Numbered from the stretch's first letter, positions 46,225-56,353 are shown. The stretch is 64,000 nucleotides of DNA from an uncultured Aurantimonas sp. (GCA_947488615.1 CANKZU010000002.1:1-64000), one strand, 5' to 3'. Program-made: numbers and translations. Notes: generated by a model from the letters alone, not told the origin.

Positions 46225-47204
46225 CGAAAGGCGCCGCGCTGCGGCTTGGCGGCATCGCGGACGTCCCGGAGAGCCTCGCCGGTTGCGTCGTCGCGGTCGG
46301 CAATTTCGACGGCGTCCATCGCGGCCACCAGGCGGTGCTCGCCGTCGCGCGCGAATTGGCCGAGGCCGAGGGCCGGCCGCTCGTCTGCCTCACCTTCGAG
46401 CCGCATCCGCGCACGGTCTTCCGTCCCGACATGCCGGTCGCGCGACTGACGCCGGCGCCGATGAAGGCGCGGCTGCTCGGGGCGCTCGGCTTCAACGCCG
46501 TGGTCGAGCAGCCCTTTGACCGGGCCTTTGCCGCGCTGGAGCCGGAGGCCTTCGTCGAAACCGTTCTCGTCGATTGCCTGAAATCCCATCACGTCGTTGC
46601 CGGCTTCGACTTCCACTATGGCGCCAAGCGCGGCGGCACTCCGCAAACGCTTGCCGAGTCGGGCCCGCGCCACGGTTTCGGCGTGACGCTGGTGCCGGCT
46701 TTCGCCGATGAGGGCGGGGAGACCGTGTCGTCGAGCCGCATCCGCGCGCTTCTCGAAGTCGGCGACGTCGCGGCGGCCGCCGGCCTGTTCGGCTATCGCT
46801 GGACGATCCGCGGCGAGATCGTCCACGGTCAGAAGCTCGGCCGTAGCCTCGGCTATCCGACCGCCAATCTGGTGCTTGCGCCCGACGAGATGCTGAAACA
46901 CGGCATTTATGCCGTGCGCCTGCGCCGCGCCGACGGTGCGCTGCATGACGGCGTCGCCAGCTTTGGCCGCCGCCCGACCTTCGACAATGGCGCGACGCTG
47001 TTCGAGACGTTCCTGTTCGACTTTTCCGATGATCTCTATGGCGAAACGGTCGACGTCTCGATCTTTGCCTTTTTGCGCGGCGAAGCCCGCTTCGAGAGCG
47101 CCGAGGCCCTTGTCGCCCAGATGGATCGCGATGCCGAGGAGGCGCGGGCGGTGCTCACCGGCGTGGCGCCGCTCTCTGCGCTGGACCGGGCGGTCGGGTT
47201 TTAG
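46221..47204 (+). CDS. ribF: bifunctional riboflavin kinase/FAD synthetase
   Basis: A 327-residue two-domain enzyme. The N-terminal FMN adenylyltransferase domain carries VAVGNFDGVHRGHQAVL (HxGH-like) near 24-40 and the VSSSRIRALLEVGD run near 172; the C-terminal riboflavin kinase domain has GRSLGYPTANL near 210. It turns riboflavin into FMN and then FAD. Translationally coupled to the upstream phosphatase. Its stop overlaps that of the small membrane protein gene on the other strand by 2 nt. Confidence 0.97.
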   Translation: MTKGAALRLGGIADVPESLAGCVVAVGNFDGVHRGHQAVLAVARELAEAEGRPLVCLTFEPHPRTVFRPDMPVARLTPAPMKARLLGALGFNAVVEQPFDRAFAALEPEAFVETVLVDCLKSHHVVAGFDFHYGAKRGGTPQTLAESGPRHGFGVTLVPAFADEGGETVSSSRIRALLEVGDVAAAAGLFGYRWTIRGEIVHGQKLGRSLGYPTANLVLAPDEMLKHGIYAVRLRRADGALHDGVASFGRRPTFDNGATLFETFLFDFSDDLYGETVDVSIFAFLRGEARFESAEALVAQMDRDAEEARAVLTGVAPLSALDRAVGF

Positions 47205-47548
47205 CGAGCCCGCGCTGGTCTCGGCGCCGGAGCCGGCACCATAATCGGCGAGCGAGCGGCCGGCCGAGCAAGCCATCCCGGCAAGCGCCTGCGTTTGCCG
47301 CCCTTCGGACCCTCGTCATCGTCGGGAAAGCGCCCGTCGAGCATGATCACCATGCCGATCTGAACGCTCGAAAAGGTCAGGCCGAGGAAATAGATGAGCA
47401 GCCCGATCGCCAGCGGGCCGGAATCCGAGCGGGCGATCACCGTCCCGAATCCGCCGATATCGGCAAACGCCAACACGGCGACGAAGAACGCGGCGGCACA
47501 AAAGCCGATCAGCGCGTTGCGGGCGAGAAAGCGAAACAGATTGGGCAT
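47201..47548 (-). CDS. small membrane protein of unknown function
   Basis: A 115-residue protein with two hydrophobic helices (about 11-32 and 44-70) and a Pro/Arg/Ala-rich tail from residue 72. I do not recognise the family. ATG 47548 follows AGAGG, and a 19-bp inverted repeat lies 13 bp upstream. Convergent with ribF. Confidence 0.65.
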   Translation of the reverse strand: MPNLFRFLARNALIGFCAAAFFVAVLAFADIGGFGTVIARSDSGPLAIGLLIYFLGLTFSSVQIGMVIMLDGRFPDDDEGPKGGKRRRLPGWLARPAARSPIMVPAPAPRPARAR

Positions 47549-47850
47549 CGCGACCTCTGTCTATCTAGCTCGTAGATAGTGATTGCGGAGTGCGGCGTCC
47601 AAATTATGTCTTTCGGCCTGGGAGCCAGCGCGAGTCTCCGCGCTTGAGAGTGTCCATCGCGCGCCTTTCCTTCGCTTGCCGGACTTGCTAAAGGCTCGGC
47701 CCATGCTCAGTCCGCGCGCGCATTCCGTTTTCATACGAATTAGCCGCCCGGCCTTCTGACCGGCTCGGCCGGGGAGGGTCCGGGTTCGTCGGCCGCCGCG
47801 CCACCACCGCTTTTTTTCCTTTGTGCCGCGCTTTGATCGCGGCGGACGAC
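47549..47850. other. divergent region between small membrane protein gene and ileS
   Basis: About 300 bp without a credible gene. It holds the 19-bp inverted repeat at 47561-47579 and must contain the ileS promoter; I see no confident -35/-10 pair and no T-box-like structure. Confidence 0.4.
47561..47579. promoter_or_regulatory. 19-bp inverted repeat upstream of the small membrane protein gene
   Basis: CTATCTA and TAGATAG are exact 7-bp inverse arms around GCTCG. The symmetry, length and place 13 bp before the start codon look like an operator, for an unidentified regulator. Confidence 0.5.
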
Positions 47851-50800
47851 ATGGCTGACATCATGAGCGACACCAAGACCCCCGACGGCACCGTCGATTA
47901 TTCCAAGACGCTGTTCCTGCCCGAGACCGACTTTCCGATGCGCGCCGGCCTGCCCAAGGCCGAGCCGGAATGGATCGCCAAATGGGACGGCATGGATCTC
48001 TACGGCACCTTGCGCAAGGCCTCGGAAGGCCGGCCGAAATACGTCCTGCATGACGGGCCGCCCTATGCCAACGGGCATCTGCATATCGGCCACGCGCTGA
48101 ACAAGATCCTCAAGGACGTCATCACCCGCTCGTTCCAGATGCGCGGCTACGACGCCAATTACGTCCCCGGCTGGGACTGTCACGGCCTGCCGATCGAGTG
48201 GAAGATCGAGGAGCAGTACCGCGCCAAGGGCAAGAACAAGGACGAGGTGCCGGTCAACGAGTTCCGCAAGGAATGCCGCGACTTCGCCGCCCATTGGGTG
48301 GGTGTCCAGACCGAGGAGTTCCGCCGCCTCGGCGTCGAGGGCGACTTCAAGGACCCGTATCTGACCATGGCCTACGGGGCGGAGTCGGTGATCGCTGGCG
48401 AGCTGCTGAAATTCGCCATGTCCGGCCAGCTCTATCGCGGCTCCAAGCCGATCATGTGGTCGGTGGTGGAAAAGACCGCGCTGGCCGAGGCCGAGGTCGA
48501 ATACCACGATCATGAGAGCGATACGGTTTGGGTGAAGTTTCCGGTTACTGCGATCGCCACCTCCGGGCCGCCTGAGCTTCGCGCAAAGTATGAAGGTGCC
48601 GCCGTTGTTATCTGGACAACAACTCCCTGGACGATTCCAGGAAACCGTGCCGTCGCCTTCTCCGACCGTATTGCCTATGGGCTCTACGAGGTAACAGCTT
48701 CGGATGACGCCGAAAATCCGCGCTGGGCGAAGCAAGGTGACCGCCTTATCCTCGCAGATGCCTTAGCCGCAGATGTGTTTGCGAAGGCCCGAGTACCCGA
48801 CGACGGCTACATCCGAGCAGCATCCTGCATCGGACTCGATTTTACCCACATGAGCCTTGACCATCCGCTCGCCGGCCTCGGCGGCGGCTACGAGTTCCCC
48901 GTCCCCCTCCTTGCGGGCGATCACGTCACCGACGAGGCCGGTACCGGCTTCGTCCACACCGCGCCGGGCCACGGCCGCGAGGATTTCGATGCCTGGATGG
49001 CCGCCCGCCGCGATCTCGAAGCGCGCGGCATCGACACGGCGATCCCGTTCACCGTCGACGATGACGGCTTCTACACCAGGGACGTGCCGGGCTTCGGGCC
49101 GGACGCCGAGGGCGGGCCGGCGCGGGTCATCGACGACAAGGGCAAGAAGGGTGACGCCAACAAGCGCGTCATCGCCGCGCTGATCGAGCGGGGCAATCTG
49201 CTCGCGCGTGGCCGGCTGAAGCACCAGTACCCGCATTCCTGGCGCTCCAAGAAGCCGGTGATCTTCAGAAACACCCCGCAATGGTTCGTCCACATGGATG
49301 TGCCCCTTGATCCTTCGAGGCTCGCGGCGCTCGCACCTCAGGATGAGGGGCAGGTGCAACAGGACCCTCATCCTGAGGCGCCGCCGCAGGCGGCCTCGAA
49401 GGGTGAGGGTCCGACGTTGCGCCAATTGGCCCTCAAAGCCATCGACGACACCCGCTTCGTGCCGACATCGGGCCAGAACCGGCTGCGCGGCATGATCGCC
49501 GACCGGCCGGACTGGGTGCTGTCTCGCCAGCGCGCCTGGGGCGTGCCGATCTGCGTCTTCGCCGACGAGAATGGCGAGATCCTCAAGGACGAGGCGGTGA
49601 ACGCCCGCATCCTCGAAGCCTTCGCGGAAGAGGGCGCTGATGCCTGGTTCGCCGACGGTGCCAAGGAGCGCTTCCTCGGCAACGAGCACGACGGAACGAA
49701 GTGGACGATGGTCCGCGATATCCTCGACGTATGGTTCGATTCCGGCTCGACCCATGCCTTCTGCCTGGAAAAGCGGCCCGACCTCAAATGGCCGGCGGAC
49801 CTTTATCTCGAAGGCTCCGACCAGCATCGCGGCTGGTTTCACTCCTCGCTGCTGGAATCCTGCGCCACGCGCGGCCGTGCCCCCTATGACGCGGTGCTGA
49901 CCCATGGCTTCGTCATGGACGAGGAGGGGCGCAAGATGTCGAAGTCCCTCGGCAACGTCGTGACCCCGCAGGACGTCATCAAGCAGTCCGGCGCCGACAT
50001 CCTGCGGCTGTGGGTGGTCAGCTCCGACTATTCCGAGGATTTGCGGCTCGGCAAGACGATCCTGCAGACCAATATCGACAGCTATCGCAAGCTGCGCAAC
50101 ACCATGCGCTGGATGCTGGGAACGCTCGCCCACGACACCGGCGAGACGGTGCCGCTGGCCGAGATGCCGGAGCTGGAGCGGCTGATGCTGCACCGGCTCG
50201 CCGAGCTCGACGAATTGGTCCGCAAGGGCTACGACGGCTTCGACTTCAAGCGGATCAGCCGGGCGCTGCTCGATTTCGTCGTGGTCGAGCTGTCGGCCTT
50301 CTACTTCGATATCCGCAAGGATTCGCTCTATTGCGATCCGCCCTCGGCGGTCCGCCGCAAGGCCGCGCTGCAGGTCGTGCGGACGCTGTTCGACCATCTC
50401 GTGACCTGGCTCGCGCCGATGCTGCCCTTCACCATGGAGGAGGCGTGGCTGTCGCGTTATCCGGAGGCGCGGTCGGTGCATCTGGAATCCTTTCGCGCCG
50501 TCGATCCGGCCTGGCGTGACGACGCGCTGGCAGCCCGCTGGCAAAAGCTGCGCCGCATCCGCCGCGTCGTCATGGGCGCGCTGGAGGAACAGCGCCGTGC
50601 CAAGACCATCGGCTCCTCGCTGGAGGCCGCGCCAATCGTCCATCTCGACGACGCTGATCTCCGCGAACTGGCCGCGTCCGTCGATTTCGCCGAGATCGCC
50701 ATCACCAGCGGTCTCGACATCTCCGGCGAGCCGGCACCGGCCGAAGCCTTCCGCCTGGCCGACACGCCCGGCATCGCCGTTCTCTTCCGCAAGGCGCAAG

Positions 50801-50949
50801 GGACGAAATGCGCCCGGTCCTGGAAGATCACCGACGATGTCGGGTCGGATCCGCAATTCCCCGACGTTTCGGCGCGCGACGCGGCGGCTTTGCGGGAATT
50901 GGGCGTGACCACGGCGCGCGTCCTCCAGGAGGCTGAAGGTTCGTTATAG
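47851..50949 (+). CDS. ileS: isoleucyl-tRNA synthetase
   Basis: A 1032-residue class-I synthetase. The HIGH motif is GHLHIGHAL near residue 75, the CP1 editing domain contains [13 protein letters not shown] near 255, and KMSKS lies near 698 ([10 protein letters not shown]). The enzyme is complete. ATG 47851 and ATG 47863 are both possible starts. Two oddities: a Pro/Gln/Ala-rich insert of some 35 residues at about 486-521, encoded by a palindromic repeat pair, and a stretch near 48520-48860 with codon use unlike the rest. The protein is accordingly longer than the E. coli enzyme. Confidence 0.97.
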   Translation: MADIMSDTKTPDGTVDYSKTLFLPETDFPMRAGLPKAEPEWIAKWDGMDLYGTLRKASEGRPKYVLHDGPPYANGHLHIGHALNKILKDVITRSFQMRGYDANYVPGWDCHGLPIEWKIEEQYRAKGKNKDEVPVNEFRKECRDFAAHWVGVQTEEFRRLGVEGDFKDPYLTMAYGAESVIAGELLKFAMSGQLYRGSKPIMWSVVEKTALAEAEVEYHDHESDTVWVKFPVTAIATSGPPELRAKYEGAAVVIWTTTPWTIPGNRAVAFSDRIAYGLYEVTASDDAENPRWAKQGDRLILADALAADVFAKARVPDDGYIRAASCIGLDFTHMSLDHPLAGLGGGYEFPVPLLAGDHVTDEAGTGFVHTAPGHGREDFDAWMAARRDLEARGIDTAIPFTVDDDGFYTRDVPGFGPDAEGGPARVIDDKGKKGDANKRVIAALIERGNLLARGRLKHQYPHSWRSKKPVIFRNTPQWFVHMDVPLDPSRLAALAPQDEGQVQQDPHPEAPPQAASKGEGPTLRQLALKAIDDTRFVPTSGQNRLRGMIADRPDWVLSRQRAWGVPICVFADENGEILKDEAVNARILEAFAEEGADAWFADGAKERFLGNEHDGTKWTMVRDILDVWFDSGSTHAFCLEKRPDLKWPADLYLEGSDQHRGWFHSSLLESCATRGRAPYDAVLTHGFVMDEEGRKMSKSLGNVVTPQDVIKQSGADILRLWVVSSDYSEDLRLGKTILQTNIDSYRKLRNTMRWMLGTLAHDTGETVPLAEMPELERLMLHRLAELDELVRKGYDGFDFKRISRALLDFVVVELSAFYFDIRKDSLYCDPPSAVRRKAALQVVRTLFDHLVTWLAPMLPFTMEEAWLSRYPEARSVHLESFRAVDPAWRDDALAARWQKLRRIRRVVMGALEEQRRAKTIGSSLEAAPIVHLDDADLRELAASVDFAEIAITSGLDISGEPAPAEAFRLADTPGIAVLFRKAQGTKCARSWKITDDVGSDPQFPDVSARDAAALRELGVTTARVLQEAEGSL
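49303..49410 (+). repeat. palindromic repeat pair inserted in frame in ileS
   Basis: Two hairpin-like units, 49303-49350 and 49364-49410, carry the same core in inverse orientation: CCTTCGAGG...CCTCAGGATGAGG in the first and CCTCATCCTGAGG...CCTCGAAGG in the second. Intergenic repeats with this core are abundant in Hyphomicrobiales genomes. Here the pair is translated in frame, without a stop, between the synthetase segments ending in [10 protein letters not shown] and starting with [14 protein letters not shown]. Confidence 0.85.
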
Positions 50950-51158
50950 GCTCGTGAATTGCGCCGGCGGTCGGCCCTCCCATCGAAGATGGCGGGGTAA
51001 AACCGCTTACCTCGCTTGCGCCGTGATGGAGAGAGTCTTAAAAATACGCCCGGAATTCGCCTGAATTTCGTGGCATGCGCGGGCCGCGTCCGGCGATTGC
51101 CGGTCGCCGCCCCTCCGCTGACATGAGGGCGGCAAATTCGGCTAGGGGGCCGTACCGT

Positions 51159-51836
51159 ATGACGAAGACAGTTCGACTCGCGTTTCACGCGATGGCCATC
51201 GGCGCGGTCACGCTGGCCCTTTCCGGCTGTCTGGGGCCGACCTATGGCACCGGCAAGTCGCAGGGCGAGACGCTGTTCGACGACCTCAACAACGTGGTCT
51301 CGCTGGGTGGTGAGAGCGATGCCGCCCAGATCGCCTACGCCCCGCGCCCGGAACTGGTGAAGCCAGAGAACACCAGCATTTTGCCGCAGCCGCAGGCGAC
51401 CCGCAACACCACTGGCGATCCCAACTGGCCGGAATCGCCGGAGCAGCGCGCGGCGCGTCTGCAGGCGGCCGCCTATCAGGGCGATGGCCCCGTGCCGGCC
51501 GACGTCGCGACGGCCCGCAAGGAAGGCGTGACCCAAGCCTATCTCGATCGCGCGGGCGGTAACGGCTACAAATTCGACAATGGCAGGCCCGACACGACCT
51601 TGACGCCGGGAGAGCTGCGAAGTCGCGGTGAACTCGTTCGCCAGCGCCTGCGCGACAGTCAGCAGGGCAGTCCGACCCGGCGCAAATATCTGAGCGAGCC
51701 GCCGGTCGCCTACCGCAAGCCGGCGGCCACTGCTCCGGTCGGCGATCCGGGTGAGGACGAGAGCGCCAAGGAGCGGCGGATGCGCGGCAGCGACGGCAGC
51801 CTCGGTTCGAAAATCCGCAATCTGCTGCCGTTCTGA
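51159..51836 (+). CDS. lipoprotein of unknown function
   Basis: A 225-residue protein with a signal peptide and lipobox LALSGC (Cys about residue 25), so it is anchored in a membrane. The rest is hydrophilic, Pro/Arg/Gly-rich and without a domain I know; a conserved-looking core (TARKEGVTQAYLDRAGGNGYKFDNGRPDTTLTPGELRSRG) spans about 120-165. ATG 51159 is preferred for its place directly before the basic signal region and a GGGGG ribosome site. Monocistronic, convergent with tadA. Confidence 0.7.
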   Translation: MTKTVRLAFHAMAIGAVTLALSGCLGPTYGTGKSQGETLFDDLNNVVSLGGESDAAQIAYAPRPELVKPENTSILPQPQATRNTTGDPNWPESPEQRAARLQAAAYQGDGPVPADVATARKEGVTQAYLDRAGGNGYKFDNGRPDTTLTPGELRSRGELVRQRLRDSQQGSPTRRKYLSEPPVAYRKPAATAPVGDPGEDESAKERRMRGSDGSLGSKIRNLLPF

Positions 51837-51894
51837 TCGCCTGGGCGGGACGCCGAGGGCGCGGTTGGCTTTTGCGTTTCCCGAATTGTCCGTC

Positions 51895-52341
51895 TCAGCG
51901 TCTGGCGCGGAAGAAATCGCGCAGGATCGCTGCGCTCGCGCTTTCGGCGATTCCCGCATAGACCTCCGGCGCGTGATGGCAGGTGGGCTGGCTGAAAAAA
52001 CGCGGGCCCGCCTCGACGGCGCCGCCCTTCGGGTCGCTGGCGCCGAAATAGAGCCGCCGGATACGCGCGAAGGAGATCGCCGCCGCGCACATGGCACACG
52101 GCTCGAGCGTCACATAGAGATCGCACTCCGGCAACCGTTCCGAGCCGAGCGCCGTCGCGGCGGCCCGGATGGCCAAAATTTCGGCATGAGCGGTCGGATC
52201 GTTGCGTTGGCGCGTTTCGTTGCCGGCACGGGTGAGGATTTCGCCGTTCCGCACCAGCACGGCGCCGACCGGCGTCTCGCCACGTTCGGCCGCGTCGCGG
52301 GCTTCCTGGAGCGCGACGTCCATGAAATTCTGACTGGCCAC
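51895..52341 (-). CDS. tadA: tRNA-specific adenosine deaminase
   Basis: A 148-residue CDA-fold deaminase. The zinc and catalytic motifs are TAHAEILAI (HAE) near 51 and PCAMC near 83; the following ISFARIRRLYFGASDPKGGAVE and HHAPEVYAGI are TadA features. It makes inosine at position 34 of tRNA-Arg(ACG). GTG 52341 gives the usual N-terminal length; ATG 52323 is the alternative. Confidence 0.93.
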   Translation of the reverse strand: MASQNFMDVALQEARDAAERGETPVGAVLVRNGEILTRAGNETRQRNDPTAHAEILAIRAAATALGSERLPECDLYVTLEPCAMCAAAISFARIRRLYFGASDPKGGAVEAGPRFFSQPTCHHAPEVYAGIAESASAAILRDFFRARR

Positions 52342-52541
52342 CGTCGGGTTCCTCTCGCTCCAGGGGTGACGACCTGTTAGAGCGATCCACGGCCGGTGCG
52401 CGGATCGACCTGAAGCTCGTCGCGCCCTTCGCCGCGCCGCGGACCGGTCTTTCCAGCCGATCCGGCATGCCGGACAAAGGCACATATAATTCGATCTGAG
52501 GGGTTCCCGAGGCCAGGGTCCGCCGCAGCAAAGGCAATGGC

Positions 52542-54233
52542 ATGAGCGATACGACGAACGGCGACGACAGGAAAGGCCGCGGCCGCAAACCGGGTGACGG
52601 CGGCGGTGCGCGTGGCGGCAAGCCTGGCGGTGGCGGCGAAAAGCGCCCGTTCCGGCCGCGCACCGAGGCTAAGACTGGCGATCGGCCGGACGCCGGCAAG
52701 CCACGCGGGGACCGCCCCTCGTCGGACAAGCCACGGCCCGGCCGCGCCGGTGGCGCGGACGGCGAGCGCAAGCCGTTCACGCCGCGCAGCCGGGGAATGG
52801 CCTCCCATGGCGGGTCACGAAGCGAGAGCGGCGACGGCGCGGCGTCGAAGCCGCGCAGCTACGGCCGGCTCGATCATGATTCCGGGAAAGCCGAGCGCAA
52901 GCCAAGGCCTGCGGACAAAGAGCGACGGTCACCACGGACGGATCGTCCTGCAAGCGCCGACGCGGACGCCACGATGCCGGGCAAGATGCGGATCGCCCGG
53001 CGGCTGGCGCGGGCGGGGATCGCCTCGCGCCGCGACGCCGAGGGCATGATCGCCGACGGCCGGGTGCGGGTGAACGGCAAGCTGCTCGACACGCCGGCGC
53101 TGGACGTGACCGCCGCCGACAGGATCGAGATCGACGGCGCACCGCTGCCGGCGATCGAGCGGACGCGGTTGTGGCTGTTCCACAAGCCGGCCGGGACGGT
53201 CACGACGAACCGCGATCCGGAAGGGCGTCCGACCGTCTTCGAGCGATTGCCGAAGGATATGCCGCGCGTCCTCACTGTCGGCCGGCTCGATATCACCACC
53301 GAGGGCTTGCTGCTGCTGACCAATGACGGTGGTCTGGCGCGTATCCTCGAACTGCCCGCGACCGGTTGGCTGCGCCGCTACCGCGTCCGCGCCCATGGCG
53401 CGATCAATCAGGCGCGCCTCGACGAGCTTCGTCAGGGTATCGCCATCGACGGCGTCTTCTATGGCGCGATCGAGGCGAGCCTCGATCGCGAGCAGGGCTC
53501 CAATGTTTGGCTGACGCTGGGCCTGCGCGAAGGCAAGAACCGTGAGGTCAAGCGCGTCCTCGCCCATCTCGGCCTGGACGTGAATCGCCTGATCCGGCTG
53601 TCCTTCGGCCCCTTCCAGCTGGGCGATCTCCCCGAGGGCTCGGTACAGGAAATCAAGGGACGGACGCTGCGCGACCAGCTCGGCGATCGCCTGATCGAGG
53701 AAGCGGGCGCCGACTTCGACGCGCCTGTCGCCAAACCCTTCTCCAACAAGCCGGTCGAGGCCGAGCAGCCGACCGAGGATCTGCGGCCCATCAAGCGCGG
53801 CGACTGGATTTCGGCGAGCGAGACCGCACCGAACAAGAAGCGCGCCCGCGAGGCCAAGCGCGAGGATGCCCTCGGCCGCCTGGACACGCGCGCTCCGCGC
53901 CCGCAGCGCGGCGAACGGCCGGACAGGCCGGAGCGCGGCGGCGCCGGCAAGCGCTTCGACGGTCCGAAGAAGCCCTATGGCGATCGCGGCGCGGCGTCCG
54001 CCGACGGCGACAAGCCGGCGGCCAAGAAGCCGTTCGGGGAAGGCAAGCGTTCGGCCAATGTCTGGATGGCGCCGGGTGCACGGCCGCAGGGCACGAAGAA
54101 GGGGCTGGCGGCTCAGGACCGGTTGCAGCGCCGGGGACCGGGAGGCGCGGGCAAGCCGTCGGCCGGCGCCGGTTCGACCGGGCGGGAAGGCGGCGACAGG
54201 CCGCGCGGCCCGCGACCGCCGCGCAAGGGCTGA
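52542..54233 (+). CDS. RluB/RsuA-type rRNA pseudouridine synthase with long basic tails
   Basis: A 563-residue protein whose enzyme core is about 145-395: an S4 RNA-binding domain (RIARRLARAGIASRRDAEGMI near 147) and the catalytic RsuA domain with D250 in GRLDITTEGLLLL. The first 140 residues and the last 160 are Gly/Arg/Lys/Pro-rich, disordered and strongly basic, probably extra RNA-binding. Such tails are usual for alphaproteobacterial members but add over half to the length. It probably modifies 23S rRNA. rsmD follows after 6 bp. Confidence 0.88.
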   Translation: MSDTTNGDDRKGRGRKPGDGGGARGGKPGGGGEKRPFRPRTEAKTGDRPDAGKPRGDRPSSDKPRPGRAGGADGERKPFTPRSRGMASHGGSRSESGDGAASKPRSYGRLDHDSGKAERKPRPADKERRSPRTDRPASADADATMPGKMRIARRLARAGIASRRDAEGMIADGRVRVNGKLLDTPALDVTAADRIEIDGAPLPAIERTRLWLFHKPAGTVTTNRDPEGRPTVFERLPKDMPRVLTVGRLDITTEGLLLLTNDGGLARILELPATGWLRRYRVRAHGAINQARLDELRQGIAIDGVFYGAIEASLDREQGSNVWLTLGLREGKNREVKRVLAHLGLDVNRLIRLSFGPFQLGDLPEGSVQEIKGRTLRDQLGDRLIEEAGADFDAPVAKPFSNKPVEAEQPTEDLRPIKRGDWISASETAPNKKRAREAKREDALGRLDTRAPRPQRGERPDRPERGGAGKRFDGPKKPYGDRGAASADGDKPAAKKPFGEGKRSANVWMAPGARPQGTKKGLAAQDRLQRRGPGGAGKPSAGAGSTGREGGDRPRGPRPPRKG

Positions 54234-54239
54234 GCCGCG

Positions 54240-54824
54240 ATGCGCATCGTCGGGGGTGAATTTCGCGGCCGCCGCCTGGCGACGCCGAAGACCGACGTGA
54301 TCCGCCCGACCACGGATCGCAACCGCGAGACCCTGTTCAACATGCTGGCGCACCGGCGCGGCTTTACCCTCGATGAGGGACGCGTGCTCGATCTGTTCGC
54401 GGGTACTGGCGCGCTGGGGATGGAAGCCTTGTCGCGCGGCGCGCGCTTTTGTCTCTTCGTCGAGGAGGGTGTCGAGGGAAGGGGGCTCGTGCGCGAGAAT
54501 GTGGAGTCCTTCGGACTGCAGGGGCGATCGAAGATCTTTCGGCGCGACGCGACGCGACTCGGCGGCGTCAGCACGATGGAGCCGTTCTCCTGTCTTTTCG
54601 CCGATCCGCCCTACGGCAAGCGGCTCGGCGAGGCAGCGCTGGTTTCCGCCCGCGATGGCGGCTGGCTGAAGCCGGGTGCGCTCGCCGTGGTCGAGGAGGC
54701 GGTCTGCGCCCCGTTCGAGACGCCGGACGGCTTCACGCTCGAAGAGGAACGCGCCATGGGCGAGACGGTCCTGCGCTTTCTGGTGGCCACGCCAGGGCTG
54801 TGTTCCTTGAACCCGGCGACCTAA
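54240..54824 (+). CDS. rsmD: 16S rRNA (guanine(966)-N(2))-methyltransferase
   Basis: A 194-residue SAM-dependent methyltransferase. It starts MRIVGGEFRGRRLATP, has the SAM loop VLDLFAGTGALGMEALSRGA near 49-68 and the catalytic FADPPYGK near 120, all diagnostic of RsmD. It forms an operon with the pseudouridine synthase gene: two rRNA modification enzymes together. Confidence 0.95.
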   Translation: MRIVGGEFRGRRLATPKTDVIRPTTDRNRETLFNMLAHRRGFTLDEGRVLDLFAGTGALGMEALSRGARFCLFVEEGVEGRGLVRENVESFGLQGRSKIFRRDATRLGGVSTMEPFSCLFADPPYGKRLGEAALVSARDGGWLKPGALAVVEEAVCAPFETPDGFTLEEERAMGETVLRFLVATPGLCSLNPAT

Positions 54825-54912
54825 CTAAACCGTAATTGGCCCCGATTCCTCCGATCCGTCATAGTCAGGGGCGTCCCTGACCAGACGCATTGAACGAGGA
54901 TCAGACCGAACG

Positions 54913-56325
54913 ATGAAGCTTTTCTCGCGCCAGATCGGCCTGTCGGCTCTCGCCGTCGCCTTCGCTTTGCCGCTCGCGGCCCGTGCCGAAACGGTGGCCG
55001 CGCCGAAGGCCGAGGCCGCCACGCAGCAGGATGCGACGGAGAAAGCCCCCGCGCTTTCGACCTTTATGCTCGACAACGGGCTGCAAGTCGTGGTCCTGCC
55101 CGACCATCGCGCCCCGGTCGTGACCCAGATGCTGTACTACAAGGTCGGCGCGGCGGACGAGGCGCCCGGCGAAAGCGGTATCGCCCATTTCTTCGAACAT
55201 CTGATGTTCAAGGGCACAAAGAGCAACCCGGAAGGGACCTTCTCGCGGGCCGTCGCCGAGATCGGCGGTCAGGAGAATGCCTTCACCACCTCGGACTATA
55301 CCGGCTATTATCAGCAGGTTCCGGCCGACGCCCTGGAAATGGTGATGAACTTCGAGGCGGACCGGATGGAGAACCTCGTCCTCTCCGAGGAAACGGTGGC
55401 CCCCGAGCGCGACGTCATTTTGGAAGAGCGCCGGTCGCGCGTCGACAACGATCCCGGCTCGCAGCTCGCCGAGGCCGTTCAGGCGGCGCTGTTCCAGAAC
55501 AGCCCCTATGGCGATCCGGTGATCGGCTGGCGCTCGGAGATCGAGGCGCTGTCGCGGGACGGCGCCGTCGCCTTTTACGACAAATATTATACCCCCAACA
55601 ACGCGATCCTGCTGATCGCCGGCGACGTGACCGAGGCCGCGGTCCGCCGGTTGGCCGAAAAGACCTATGGCAAGGTCGCGCGCCGCGCGGAACCGGGCGA
55701 GCGCGTCCGGCCGGTCGAGCCGGAGCCGCTGGCCGCGCGGACGGTGACGCTGACCGACGCGCGCGTCACCCAGCCGTCGATGCAACGGGCCTATCTCGTG
55801 CCCTCCGACACGACCGCCGAGCCGGGCGAGGCCGAAGCGCTCGACGTGCTGGCGGACGTTCTCGGCGGCGGTACCACCAGCCGGCTGTATCGCGGCCTCG
55901 TCGTCGACAAGGCGATCGCGGCCGGCACGGGCGCCTATTATGCTGGAACGGCTTTGAAGGAGGGGCAGTTCGTCGTCTACGGCATGCCGCGCGGCGAGGC
56001 GAGCCTTGAGGAGATCGAGACCGCGATCGACGCCGAAATCGCCCGCATTGTCGAAAAGGGTATCACCGAAGCAGAGCTGGAGCGCGCCAGGAACCGGGTC
56101 CGCAAGGACGTCATCTACCAGCGCGACAGCCAGACCTCGATGGCGCGCCGTTATGCCGCGGCGCTCTCGACGGGCCGCACCATCGCGGATGTCGAGGGCT
56201 GGCCCGAGCGGATCGAGGCGGTCACGGTCGAAGACGTCACCGCGGCGGCACGCAAATATCTCCAGCCGAAGCGCTCGGTGACCGGCTACCTGCTGCCGGA
56301 GCCCGCCGCAGAGACCCGCTCCTGA
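54913..56325 (+). CDS. M16-family zinc peptidase, catalytic subunit
   Basis: A 470-residue exported peptidase with a signal peptide (about 1-25). The inverted zinc motif HxxEH is AHFFEHLMFKG near residue 94-98, and the distal glutamate lies in the ETVAPERDVILEERRSR region near 160-172. Its partner, encoded next, lacks the motif. Pairs of this kind form heterodimers that degrade small peptides in the periplasm. Confidence 0.9.
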   Translation: MKLFSRQIGLSALAVAFALPLAARAETVAAPKAEAATQQDATEKAPALSTFMLDNGLQVVVLPDHRAPVVTQMLYYKVGAADEAPGESGIAHFFEHLMFKGTKSNPEGTFSRAVAEIGGQENAFTTSDYTGYYQQVPADALEMVMNFEADRMENLVLSEETVAPERDVILEERRSRVDNDPGSQLAEAVQAALFQNSPYGDPVIGWRSEIEALSRDGAVAFYDKYYTPNNAILLIAGDVTEAAVRRLAEKTYGKVARRAEPGERVRPVEPEPLAARTVTLTDARVTQPSMQRAYLVPSDTTAEPGEAEALDVLADVLGGGTTSRLYRGLVVDKAIAAGTGAYYAGTALKEGQFVVYGMPRGEASLEEIETAIDAEIARIVEKGITEAELERARNRVRKDVIYQRDSQTSMARRYAAALSTGRTIADVEGWPERIEAVTVEDVTAAARKYLQPKRSVTGYLLPEPAAETRS

Positions 56326-56353
56326 TTTGTCGCATCGCGGAAGGAAAAAACCG

